From NCBI GenBank assembly GCA_017511925.1, contig JAFWHS010000014.1, positions 62,001 to 126,000 on the forward strand: a DNA stretch of 64,000 bases. The letters are read 5' to 3'. The translations under genes were made by a program, and so were the position numbers. The DNA is from Candidatus Saccharimonadota bacterium (GTDB lineage Bacteria; Patescibacteriota; Saccharimonadia; Saccharimonadales; Saccharimonadaceae). This document shows, one piece after another, positions 36,629-45,650 of this stretch (positions are counted from its first letter, which is position 1; every line of letters starts with the position of its first letter). The notes beneath the pieces were generated by a model that worked only from the letters and a program-made list of their open reading frames with translations, was not told the origin of the DNA and ran no database searches.

Positions 36629-38585
36629 GATGGTGATGAATAATATGTTGCAATTTGCGAGCGTTTTAAGCCTAGATTCTAGTTTCTTTACTAGTGGTGA
36701 TACCAGTCCGGCATATTTGGTTTGGCAATATATACAAGGTTTTTCCAATGCAATAATTATAGTAATACTAATTTTTGTTATATTTTCCCAGCTGACCGGT
36801 ATCGGCATAGATAATTATGGTATTAAGAAAATATTGCCTAAGCTTATTGTGACTGCAATCCTGATCAATCTATCATATATAATTTGTCAGATCGCGGTGG
36901 ACCTATCGAATATTATAGGTAACGGATTGAAGGGTATGTGTACTGGTATCTCCGATAGTGTATGGGATGCTTTAGTTGCGAACGGGACCGTTAGCGCTGC
37001 AGACAGGACGGAAATTGGTTTCTCTGGAATTTTTGCTGCCCTATTTGGCGCTGGAGCTGGAGCAGCCGTAGCTGCATCTACTGCTTTGAGCGTAGTTGCT
37101 GTGGCTGGTAGCGCGCTATGGTGGATACCTCTTTTAATTACTGCAGTTATAGGGTTGATATCTATTTTGATGTTTTTCGTCATCTTGGCATTAAGAAACA
37201 TAATAACTATTGTGTTGGTCGCTATCTCTCCGCTCGCGTTAGTTTGTTATATTCTACCAAATACGCAGAAGTTATTTAATAAATGGCTAGACCTTTTTAA
37301 GGCTATGCTTGTTATATATCCGGTCTGTGCCGGGCTATACGGTATCAGCAAGTTAATGAAAGTTATTACGTATAGTGCAAGCGGAACTCATATACTTATG
37401 GTAATGGTCGCCATGTTGTCTACTTTTGTGCCATTTCTTGTTGCGCCATCGCTCATTAAAAAATCACTCAACGCCCTTGGTAACTTGGGGAGTCGAATGA
37501 GTAACTTAGATGAACGTCTGAAAGGCGGCATTCGAAGTGGGCAAGATGCAATTAAAGGTACTGCTAAGTATCAAGATGCATTGCGCACTACTTCTTTAAA
37601 AAGAGCTGAAGGTCGAGTTGCTAAATTTAATGCTGCAAAAAGAAAATTTGCAGAACTTAGTAGCAAAGGAAACTTATCCAGAAGTGAGCAGCGTCAGTTT
37701 AACAAAGCAAAAAGGATGTCTGGGAACTCAGACAATGCCAGACAAGCTAGTTTGGCTAATAGACTCTATGCAGCTAATCAACAGGCGATCAACAAAGCTC
37801 AAGCCGAGGATACTGAAGCTCAGCGTATAGCTATGCGGGAAGATACTGGCGATTATGATGTTAACTTGATGGGCGCTCAATTGGGCCAAATGCTGGATAA
37901 TATAGATAACGGCAAGGAACTTTCCGCGGCAGATGAAAATAGATTAAATGCATTATTCTCTCAACTTTCTACTCAAAGTGGTGGCGCTAAGAAAATCTAC
38001 GAAGCTGTTAACAGTCGTACTGGCAAATCCGCACAGAAAATCGGGTCCATTATGGGGTCAAACGATAAGGTTCGTGCCGCTCTTGAAAGCAAAGGACGCA
38101 GTGTGGCTGCGCGTATCGCCGATATTGCTTCCGGTACAATCTCAGCTAATACCACGCAAGACGCGTACGAAGGTATGAATAATAATTATCTCCGATTCTT
38201 AAGGCAGCAACGTGCAGCTGGCCAAGCCGGCACCATGGAAAGAGTATCTGAAACTGACTGGAAAGCTAGCTCTGGTGACAGCGATAGCACTACGGTCATT
38301 CAGAGTATCGCAAGTGACGTTCTCGACAAGGATAAAGACCTCGTCACTCAGTCTGGCGGTGAAGTGGAGAAACTTGTAAACGCCCTCAAATCTACACCGG
38401 ACGGCCAAGCTCGTATTGATCGAATGGCAGCAGATTCCAATCTCTACGCCCATGGTGATGTCGCAGAACGTGTCAGACAAACAATTCTAAATAGCGCTAC
38501 GCCACCGGCGCCATCCGAACCAAAAACTATGAGGATTAAAAACATGAGTAGTGGTGAGGAATATGAATTTAAAGTGGATAAATAA
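36615..38585 (+). CDS. VirB6/TrbL-like polytopic membrane protein
   Basis: The 656-residue protein has about seven membrane helices in the first ~300 residues, including LRNIITIVLVAISPLALVCYILP and LFKAMLVIYPVCAGLYG, a pattern typical of VirB6/TrbL inner-membrane channel components of type IV secretion. The remaining ~350 residues are hydrophilic, rich in Gln, Ala, Lys and Ser, and likely cytoplasmic or disordered. I take ATG 36615; ATG 36630 is an alternative. The following gene begins 3 nt after the stop. VirB4/VirD4 ATPases are not in the window. Confidence 0.65.
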   Translation: MGLYKMVMNNMLQFASVLSLDSSFFTSGDTSPAYLVWQYIQGFSNAIIIVILIFVIFSQLTGIGIDNYGIKKILPKLIVTAILINLSYIICQIAVDLSNIIGNGLKGMCTGISDSVWDALVANGTVSAADRTEIGFSGIFAALFGAGAGAAVAASTALSVVAVAGSALWWIPLLITAVIGLISILMFFVILALRNIITIVLVAISPLALVCYILPNTQKLFNKWLDLFKAMLVIYPVCAGLYGISKLMKVITYSASGTHILMVMVAMLSTFVPFLVAPSLIKKSLNALGNLGSRMSNLDERLKGGIRSGQDAIKGTAKYQDALRTTSLKRAEGRVAKFNAAKRKFAELSSKGNLSRSEQRQFNKAKRMSGNSDNARQASLANRLYAANQQAINKAQAEDTEAQRIAMREDTGDYDVNLMGAQLGQMLDNIDNGKELSAADENRLNALFSQLSTQSGGAKKIYEAVNSRTGKSAQKIGSIMGSNDKVRAALESKGRSVAARIADIASGTISANTTQDAYEGMNNNYLRFLRQQRAAGQAGTMERVSETDWKASSGDSDSTTVIQSIASDVLDKDKDLVTQSGGEVEKLVNALKSTPDGQARIDRMAADSNLYAHGDVAERVRQTILNSATPPAPSEPKTMRIKNMSSGEEYEFKVDK

Positions 38586-38588
38586 ATC

Positions 38589-40805
38589 ATGCCAAAAATT
38601 GCCGTATCCAAGAAAAACATATTTTCTAAACTTAAATCCAAAAAAGCCGCCATTAGTGTCATAGTGATACTCTTTGGTGGCCTCATCTTGGCAATAATTG
38701 GTCTCTTTGCTTTACCAATTTTAGCAATAGCTGCCATAGACCAAGGGCTCCAAGATTCATTAGGCTTTACGGACACCAGTGCAGTTCTTGAAAAGGCATC
38801 AGAATATGTGACTAAGGAACAACTGAGTAAAGGAAAAATCCGCAGTGACTATGCGGCAGATCTAGAACAAAATGGTATATTGGTCGGCCAGGTTACGGCA
38901 TCTGGCGATTTTGTCCGTACGGATACTTATATTGCAGATTTAGGCTCTCCTGAAATTGCTTCGAATAATTTAGCCTACATAAAACAAGAAGGCGGCGAAC
39001 TGGCCATTCTGTTTGATAACGAAATTATTACGGCTGACAATTTTATTGCCAAACTTGAATCTACGCCAAAAATGTATGCGGCTTATTCAAAAGCCTTAAA
39101 TATTACTGCTAGATTTTATTATAGCGACGAAGTAGAAAAAATATATCAAAACTTCGGCTTATCCCGCAATAATTTCTCAAGTTGGCAGTATACCGGAGAT
39201 AAGAAAACTGATCGTGAAAGTTTCAACGATATTGCCAAACAGATTCTGAGCGCCAATTTCGATTTAGACCTTAACGGATATGAAGAAGAAAATCCTGAAC
39301 CTGAAAATCTTCAGACGTCCGTTAAGGGTAATGATGCCACAAAATTAGTTAACGAAATTTCAACAAAAACCAAGTCCGATGACAGTACTACTGCCACCAA
39401 GAAAGCTACCAGCCTCCTTAATGCTTCGGTTTCATCTAGCGAACCATATACGGCTATTAAATCATTTCTCCTTACTGAAGAAGTTATTCAGCGTGCCAGA
39501 ATAGACGGAGACGGCCCCATAGATGTGGTAATGGATGTTTTATCTAGCTCCAATACAGCTAAAGTATATGACGTAAGCGCTGGGGCAGAAGCTACTATTA
39601 AAGATTCTATTTTAAAAACCAATAATTTTATATCAGCCGTGTCAAATTCGTCTTTTTCTCAAGACGAAGCATTAGATTATTCTAGAGACAGAGTTATCAA
39701 TACATCAATAAAAGTAGATTCAGACATCATCAATAATACTAAAGAGTCTGCTAGTGGAGATAAAAAGTTTAATATTCTCACCACAATCAAAGGTGATAAA
39801 TCTGCAAATTCTGCAACCATAGCAAAAAACACCACTAGCATCGATAACGTCTTCTATAGTGACCCAATAGACACCTTCGAAAGTTCTATTGGCGGTAATC
39901 GCATTGTTGAGGGCGGAGCATATCTGTCTAATCTTATAAACCAAAACGTATTGGGGGCCATGCCGTCAGATAATGCGCAAATTTCTAATTACAATGCAGA
40001 AGTTGAAGAAGTACTTGCACGTCGTGCCGAGGCCGAACGTGCTACGCTTAGTCCATTTGATATATCTTCCAAAAATACTTTTTTTGGGAAGCTAGTCAAT
40101 CAATTCGCTATATCATATTTAAAAAATTACTCTAGCTCAGTTGCGCCAGCGCTTGCTGCTGTAGGTGAAACCGTAGCGAGTTCTGCGGGGAGTTTATTCA
40201 GTCAAGCTAACGCCGAAGGTAGCCAAAAATATCGTGATTTAAACGGAGATTGTCCTACTGCAAACAGCGTATATAATGTAGAGGGCGACTTATATTGTAA
40301 TACACATAATACGATAAGCACAGATTATATTAGCTACACACTAGACGATTATAAAAACAGCTCAATCGGGTCTATGATTAAAGACGACGGAGAGATAAAA
40401 GATAACAGTGAGTTGGCCGAGTTTATTACGCTCGGTACTGAACGCGAAGTTACTGTCGGCGTCGAAAGTGCTGAAATTTGTGAGAGCTGGAAAAGTTTTC
40501 ACAATAATGGCGTCGGAGGAGTTTGGCGAAAGATTGTAAGTTTCATATCTGATATGCTCGGACTCTACGAATCATGTAATGGCGTAGACTCCAAAGTTGC
40601 CACCGGTGCAAAGTATACTATAAGCTCCAGCAATCCAGAGAATGAAAAAATGAAACTATTTTCAAGTTATGTTACGTATCAAATGGTTTCTTCCCTCATT
40701 AGTGATGCCAAGAACCAAGTCACGGCTTACAAAGAAAGATATCATGCCGAACATCCACTCATAAGCGATGATTCCCTTGCGAGAAACAACATCCCCGAGA
40801 ACTAA
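38589..40805 (+). CDS. Large membrane-anchored protein of the T4SS-like cluster
   Basis: This 738-residue protein has a short basic N terminus (cytoplasmic), one strong membrane helix (~17-45) and a long outward region rich in Ser, Asn and Asp. Cysteines occur only near the C-terminal part (DLNGDCPTANSV, DLYCNTHN, EICESWKSF, LYESCNGV), suggesting a disulfide-stabilised domain at ~545-680. No family is recognised. It follows the VirB6-like gene after 3 nt and is the last gene of the cluster; a surface or cell-contact role is inference. Confidence 0.65.
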   Translation: MPKIAVSKKNIFSKLKSKKAAISVIVILFGGLILAIIGLFALPILAIAAIDQGLQDSLGFTDTSAVLEKASEYVTKEQLSKGKIRSDYAADLEQNGILVGQVTASGDFVRTDTYIADLGSPEIASNNLAYIKQEGGELAILFDNEIITADNFIAKLESTPKMYAAYSKALNITARFYYSDEVEKIYQNFGLSRNNFSSWQYTGDKKTDRESFNDIAKQILSANFDLDLNGYEEENPEPENLQTSVKGNDATKLVNEISTKTKSDDSTTATKKATSLLNASVSSSEPYTAIKSFLLTEEVIQRARIDGDGPIDVVMDVLSSSNTAKVYDVSAGAEATIKDSILKTNNFISAVSNSSFSQDEALDYSRDRVINTSIKVDSDIINNTKESASGDKKFNILTTIKGDKSANSATIAKNTTSIDNVFYSDPIDTFESSIGGNRIVEGGAYLSNLINQNVLGAMPSDNAQISNYNAEVEEVLARRAEAERATLSPFDISSKNTFFGKLVNQFAISYLKNYSSSVAPALAAVGETVASSAGSLFSQANAEGSQKYRDLNGDCPTANSVYNVEGDLYCNTHNTISTDYISYTLDDYKNSSIGSMIKDDGEIKDNSELAEFITLGTEREVTVGVESAEICESWKSFHNNGVGGVWRKIVSFISDMLGLYESCNGVDSKVATGAKYTISSSNPENEKMKLFSSYVTYQMVSSLISDAKNQVTAYKERYHAEHPLISDDSLARNNIPEN

Positions 40806-40845
40806 TTTTCAGCCCTTTTTAAGCTTTTTATATTAAAATATAACC

Positions 40846-41565
40846 ATGGACGAGAAAATATTCGACCGGATTGAAAAAAAGTATCTGATTACTGCTAAAC
40901 AAAAGCGCAAGATTTTAAAAGAACTCAAAAAACATATGAAAAAAGACAAATACTTTAAATCCGACGTATTTAATATTTATTTCGATACTGACAATTACGA
41001 TTTTATTATCAAATCCATTGACCACCCCACTTTCAAACAAAAGCTCCGTGCTAGGTCTTATGATGGCTACGACAAAGTATTTTTCGAACTTAAGACCAAA
41101 ATGCTGGGCAAGGACCACAATGTCGGTTATAAACGCAGAGTCTTAATTGCGCACAAAGATTATGATGATCTCGTCAAGGGTCGTGCCAGTATGTTAGAAC
41201 TTGCTGCCCGCAAAATAGAAGAAGGTTCCGATCTTCAAATCGCCAAAGAAGTTGATTATTTCATGCAGCATTTTGATCTCAAGCCAAAAATTTTAGTTTA
41301 TTATGATCGCGAAAGCTATGTAGATGACGATGGTCTTCGTATTACTTTTGATGAAAACTTAAAATATCGCAACAAGAACTTAAAATTTCTTAAAAAAACT
41401 TCCGATAAAGCTTACTTTAAATCAGAAAAAAATATTATAATGGAAATAAAGGCACATGGCTTTCTGCCGCTATGGCTTGTGGATTTACTCAGCGCAGAAC
41501 ACATTTACCCAGAACGATTTAGCAAAATCGGTAAAATATACGAAACTATAAGAAAGGAGAAATAA
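40846..41565 (+). CDS. VTC domain-containing protein (polyphosphate polymerase type)
   Basis: The 239-residue protein matches the VTC/CYTH-related tunnel fold: N-terminal FDRIEKKYLITAKQK, the paired basic strands KLRARSYDG and FFELKTK, the GYKRRV segment and late IIMEIKAHG. In yeast Vtc4 these Lys/Arg/Glu residues bind polyphosphate and triphosphate. In bacteria such proteins occur next to DUF4956 membrane proteins, as here, and may modify a surface polymer. The stop and next start overlap as TAATG. A TAAAAT-like box lies just before the ATG. Confidence 0.85.
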   Translation: MDEKIFDRIEKKYLITAKQKRKILKELKKHMKKDKYFKSDVFNIYFDTDNYDFIIKSIDHPTFKQKLRARSYDGYDKVFFELKTKMLGKDHNVGYKRRVLIAHKDYDDLVKGRASMLELAARKIEEGSDLQIAKEVDYFMQHFDLKPKILVYYDRESYVDDDGLRITFDENLKYRNKNLKFLKKTSDKAYFKSEKNIIMEIKAHGFLPLWLVDLLSAEHIYPERFSKIGKIYETIRKEK

Positions 41566-42236
41566 TGTTTAATACTATCTTTGATGCCACAACTGTAGGG
41601 CTAGAGATAAACACCGCCCTAATCGCGGCTGGTGCAGCATTAATTTTGGGTATTGTGCTAGCAATTACTCATATGAAAACTTCACAAACCACTAAAGGTT
41701 TTCTCACCACGCTGGCGGTATTACCTTTACTAGTCATGGCTGTGATGATCATGATAAATGGAAACCTAGGTACATCCATCGCAATCTTAGGCGCTTTCTC
41801 ACTTATCCGTTTCCGCTCTTTGCAAGGTCACGCCAAAGATTTACTTAGTATATTTTTCGCCATGATGATTGGCCTCGCGTGTGGTATGGGCCATATCCTT
41901 TTTGGCGCCGTAATTACTGTAATTGCGATTATTGCCATCATCCTATTTAGTTACACTCATTTTTTGGAACCAGACCCACGTGAACGCGTACTCAAAATCG
42001 TCATTCCAGAAGATATGGATTATGATGAAGTCTTTGATGATGTTTTCAAAAAATACACTTCTCGCCATCGTCTCGTCCGTATGAAAACTATGAACATGGG
42101 CAGCCTATATAAGCTCACTTATGATGTTAAATTGAAACACGGCATCAAAGAAAAAGATTTCCTAGATGAAGTCCGTGTTAAAAATATGAATCTCAAAGTT
42201 TTGCTCTCCGAACCTTGTTGTGAAGAGGAGATATAA
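41565..42236 (+). CDS. DUF4956 membrane protein
   Basis: The 223-residue protein has about four membrane helices (residues ~20-130), the family stretch GAFSLIRFRSLQGHAKDLLSIFFAMMIGLACGMG, and a C-terminal cytoplasmic domain (~140-223). DUF4956 proteins accompany VTC-domain proteins in many bacteria. The precise role is not known; a transporter or membrane anchor for the VTC protein is a common guess. Coupled by TAATG to both neighbours. Confidence 0.88.
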   Translation: MFNTIFDATTVGLEINTALIAAGAALILGIVLAITHMKTSQTTKGFLTTLAVLPLLVMAVMIMINGNLGTSIAILGAFSLIRFRSLQGHAKDLLSIFFAMMIGLACGMGHILFGAVITVIAIIAIILFSYTHFLEPDPRERVLKIVIPEDMDYDEVFDDVFKKYTSRHRLVRMKTMNMGSLYKLTYDVKLKHGIKEKDFLDEVRVKNMNLKVLLSEPCCEEEI

Positions 42237-43684
42237 TGCGAAAAAGATACACCCTATGGTATATTTTGTCCGGCTTAGCTCTCGTAGCCATCTTGGCGCT
42301 CGCTATTATAATTAATAATAATTACGGCACCACTAACCTAGAAAATGCCACCAGCTCCTTAGATACCGACAACGGCGATCTAAAAATTAATTGGGATCGC
42401 TATCCGTCATACGAGATAGAGCTTAAAGATACATTGACTATCACTCAGTCTGGCACCTACCACCTTACAGGATCACTAATTGATGACAATATAATTATTA
42501 ACGTTAGTGATGGCGTCGTAAAAATAATTTTAGATAATGTTAACATTCAAAATTCCACTGGCCCCGCCATAGCCTGTTACTTGGCAGATGATTTGGTGAT
42601 TGAACTAGTTGGCGATAATACTCTCTCGGATGGTAAAACCTACTCCGCAGATTACGATGAAGACGTCAAGGGTGCTATTTATTCCAAGTCAGACCTCACT
42701 TTCCAAGGTGAAGGCACACTAAACCTTACTGCCAACTACCAAGATGCTATCGTCTCAAAAGACGACCTTAAATTTAATAATGGCATCTACAATATATCAG
42801 CAGCAGATGATGCTATTCGTGGTAAAGATTCAGTTTATATTGTCGATGGCGATTTTAGTATCACCGCCAAATCCGATGCCATTAAGTCCACTAATGAAAC
42901 TGATGCCGGCAAGGGCTTTGTTCTAATCGAATCCGGAGATATTACAATCAACTCTGGCGATGACGGCATTCATGCTATTCGTACACTTGTTATTAATAAT
43001 GGCAAAATCAATATCGAAAAAAGCTACGAAGGCCTCGAAGCCCAGGTTATCACCATTAATGGTGGCGAAGTATCTATCATTGCCAATGATGACGGTATAA
43101 ATGCTGGCGGCGGCTCCGACACCACCACTACGACCAATGACCGTCGAAACCCTGGCGCCATGGACGTAAATACCAATTGCATCCTCACTATTAATGGCGG
43201 CAATATATATATTAATGCTAGCGGAGACGGTGTAGACAGTAATGGCTATATTTATTTCAATGGCGGCAATGTCGTAGTGGACGGCCCTACAAATAACGGC
43301 AACGGCGCCCTCGATTCTGGTGCGGGGATTATCATGCATGGCGGTACGGCGATAGCGGTGGGCTCAAATGGTATGGCCGAAACTTTAGGTTCTACATCTA
43401 GTGTATATAATATTAGTGTTTATTTCGCTTCATCTCAAGCTGCTGGCACCAAAATTGAAATTAAAGATTCTACCAACAATACTATTTTAAGCCATACCTC
43501 TGCCAAAGCTTTTGCCCATATGGCTGCGGGCAGTGACAAATTTAATCTTGGCGAAACTTATACTATATATATAAATGGTAAAAAATACCAAGATTTCACT
43601 ATCACCGATACCACTACCACAGTTGGTAATAATAATGGTAATATCAATCAAAATATGATGCCCGGGCCAAACAATCGCAGATAA
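42236..43684 (+). CDS. Cthe_2159-family carbohydrate-binding beta-helix protein
   Basis: The 482-residue protein has an N-terminal membrane helix (~9-28) and an outer region that folds as a repetitive right-handed beta-helix. This can be seen from repeated units such as SGDDGIHAI, ANDDGINAGGGSD and ASGDGVDSNG spaced every ~20-30 residues. It fits the Cthe_2159 family, whose founding member binds acidic polysaccharide and calcium. The Asp/Asn-Gly turns are likely calcium sites. It is the third member of the VTC-DUF4956 set and probably sits at the cell surface. Confidence 0.82.
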   Translation: MRKRYTLWYILSGLALVAILALAIIINNNYGTTNLENATSSLDTDNGDLKINWDRYPSYEIELKDTLTITQSGTYHLTGSLIDDNIIINVSDGVVKIILDNVNIQNSTGPAIACYLADDLVIELVGDNTLSDGKTYSADYDEDVKGAIYSKSDLTFQGEGTLNLTANYQDAIVSKDDLKFNNGIYNISAADDAIRGKDSVYIVDGDFSITAKSDAIKSTNETDAGKGFVLIESGDITINSGDDGIHAIRTLVINNGKINIEKSYEGLEAQVITINGGEVSIIANDDGINAGGGSDTTTTTNDRRNPGAMDVNTNCILTINGGNIYINASGDGVDSNGYIYFNGGNVVVDGPTNNGNGALDSGAGIIMHGGTAIAVGSNGMAETLGSTSSVYNISVYFASSQAAGTKIEIKDSTNNTILSHTSAKAFAHMAAGSDKFNLGETYTIYINGKKYQDFTITDTTTTVGNNNGNINQNMMPGPNNRR

Positions 43685-43738
43685 TAATTTTCCGTTGCTT
43701 TTTCTTGTTTATGCTATAATTGTAAAAAAGGAGGTCAA

Positions 43739-44686
43739 GTGCAATTAATTGCAATTTTACTTATTACGGTCTCAATTCTCACGTTCTTATCGGGAATTGC
43801 AGTGTTTTTTGGTGCTAGTAAAGGCGATCGTGCACGTTCAGCATGGTTTTTCTTGGCCACTATTTTTGCCACTATTTGGATGGTATCTATTTCACTGTTT
43901 CTTATTGCTACGCCAGACTGGGGCGAACAGCTTACATGGATTGTAGATCTTACTTATATCAGTGCTATCTTTATTGACATTGCTCTTCTAGGCTATATTA
44001 GCTGGCGCAAAAAGTATGGCAAAATCGCTACACTTACCTTCACTATGCTAGGCTTGGTCTTCGCAATATTCTTTATTCTTAACCCAGGTCTACTCTATAG
44101 CGAAGTTAAGCTCTCTAGTGCCGGAAATAGCCTAGTTACTAACTTTGGGCCATTCTATTTTACCTATATTGCTTTCTTCTGTGCACTTGTTCCAGCCGTC
44201 ATGATCACACTGCTCAAACAAATCTTAGATTCCAGATCTACTCGCGTACGCGGTAGTGATGTAGTACTCTTAATCGGCTTTGGTATTTCTGGTACTATGT
44301 CTCTTGTATTTAATCTTATTTTGCCACTTTGGAACTGGAGTTTAATTTGGTTGGGTCCACTAGCCATCAGCACTACGATCTTGGCTTTCTATTATACAAT
44401 TTTAAGATATCGCGCCCTCAATCTCACTTCGCGTTGGCTCAAGATCCTGTCCTACATTGTACTCATTACTTCCGCCGCCGTATTATATATGATCATTTTC
44501 TATCTTATATTTAAAGGCATGTTTAAGGGTGCCTCGCCATCCATAGAAGTCATTATCCTCAATTTCATCATGGTATTATTCTTCCTCTTACTTATGCCGG
44601 CCATGAATGAACTTATGTCGTTTGTCCGTTCACTTATTGCCAATCCGGAAGAAGAATCAGAAAAAATCAAGAAAGCCGAAAAATAA
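43739..44686 (+). CDS. Seven-TM sensor-like membrane protein (histidine-kinase N-terminal type)
   Basis: The 315-residue protein has about eight hydrophobic helices and looks like the N-terminal 7TM sensing module found in some histidine kinases, but it ends after the membrane part with a short charged tail and has no kinase domain. The GTG start at 43739 is chosen because a strong AAGGAGG lies 5 nt upstream, after a TATAAT at about 43714. The CAP-domain gene starts 1 nt past its stop, so the two are probably one operon. Function unknown. Confidence 0.7.
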   Translation: MQLIAILLITVSILTFLSGIAVFFGASKGDRARSAWFFLATIFATIWMVSISLFLIATPDWGEQLTWIVDLTYISAIFIDIALLGYISWRKKYGKIATLTFTMLGLVFAIFFILNPGLLYSEVKLSSAGNSLVTNFGPFYFTYIAFFCALVPAVMITLLKQILDSRSTRVRGSDVVLLIGFGISGTMSLVFNLILPLWNWSLIWLGPLAISTTILAFYYTILRYRALNLTSRWLKILSYIVLITSAAVLYMIIFYLIFKGMFKGASPSIEVIILNFIMVLFFLLLMPAMNELMSFVRSLIANPEEESEKIKKAEK

Positions 44687-44687
44687 A

Positions 44688-45650
44688 ATGGAGCAACCAA
44701 CCCCCAAAAAATCCAAAATGACCGTATTGCTGTCAATAAACGCAGCCGCCATTTTGGTCGCCGGCGTTTTAATTGCTAGTGCCATCTGGTTTAATGGTGG
44801 TGTAGATTTTCGCATGGTGGGTGAGCGTTCCGACATCGTAGAAGACACTGTTGGAGAACTGGCCTTACTGGAATCCGTATCAGATTCAGATGCTAAGATA
44901 CAAGATGATATTAATATCATAGGTAACGACGATTACGTATCCACTGCTAGCCATGAATTCGATAGTTCCGCCGTATCTTCTAGTGAACTCTGGAACGAAA
45001 GCAATATTACTATTTTTGCCACACCAGATATCGATATTTGTGTAGGTGGCGGACTATCTGATCTTGGCGACATGTATTGGCAAACTTCCAACACGGATGT
45101 TATTGCAGGCTTTTATGATTCATCACGCACTTGGCTTGGTTACGACAATAAAACCTGCCGTTATCCAGTCGTTAAAAGTTCCGGCACTACTACTATCACA
45201 GCTGGCACCTATGATGGTAAACGCAAAGATTCTATCACCGTCACGGTGGTAGACCCACCAGTAGATCAATGGAAACATGAAGTTCTGACACTAGTAAACA
45301 AAGTTCGAACCAAAAATAATTTAGATCAACTCACTTGGGGCTATACTTGCGAATCTGCGGCAGATGTCCGCGCGAACGAAACAATTACCTTATATAGCCA
45401 CACCCGCCCAGACGGCTCAAGTTGGTCTACTGCCTGCCCAACACCAGCGACTGGTGGAGAAAGTGGTGAAAACCTCGCCATTGGCAATGCAGCAGTTTCA
45501 CCAGCTTCGGTTGTAGCACTCTGGATGGGATCAGAAACCCACCGTGCCAATATCCTAAATCCAGATTTTACCAAAATGGCCGTAGGTTTTGTTTACAACC
45601 CAACTACCACTTATCGTACTTACTGGTCTCAATTCTTTAGTACTTATTAA
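44688..45650 (+). CDS. CAP (SCP/PR1) domain protein, membrane-anchored
   Basis: The ~320-residue product starts at ATG 44688, 1 nt after the upstream stop. It has a basic N terminus, a membrane helix (~12-35), an intermediate domain (~75-190) with a possible disulfide pair (CVGGG, KTCRYP), and a C-terminal CAP domain (~200-320). The CAP part shows LVNKVRTKNNLDQLTW, YSHTRPDGSSW, GENLAIG and GSETHRANIL, the usual His/Glu/His cavity motifs. Bacterial CAP proteins are secreted and mostly of unknown function. The 3' end overlaps the convergent CapA fusion by 4 bp. Confidence 0.88.
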   Translation: MEQPTPKKSKMTVLLSINAAAILVAGVLIASAIWFNGGVDFRMVGERSDIVEDTVGELALLESVSDSDAKIQDDINIIGNDDYVSTASHEFDSSAVSSSELWNESNITIFATPDIDICVGGGLSDLGDMYWQTSNTDVIAGFYDSSRTWLGYDNKTCRYPVVKSSGTTTITAGTYDGKRKDSITVTVVDPPVDQWKHEVLTLVNKVRTKNNLDQLTWGYTCESAADVRANETITLYSHTRPDGSSWSTACPTPATGGESGENLAIGNAAVSPASVVALWMGSETHRANILNPDFTKMAVGFVYNPTTTYRTYWSQFFSTY

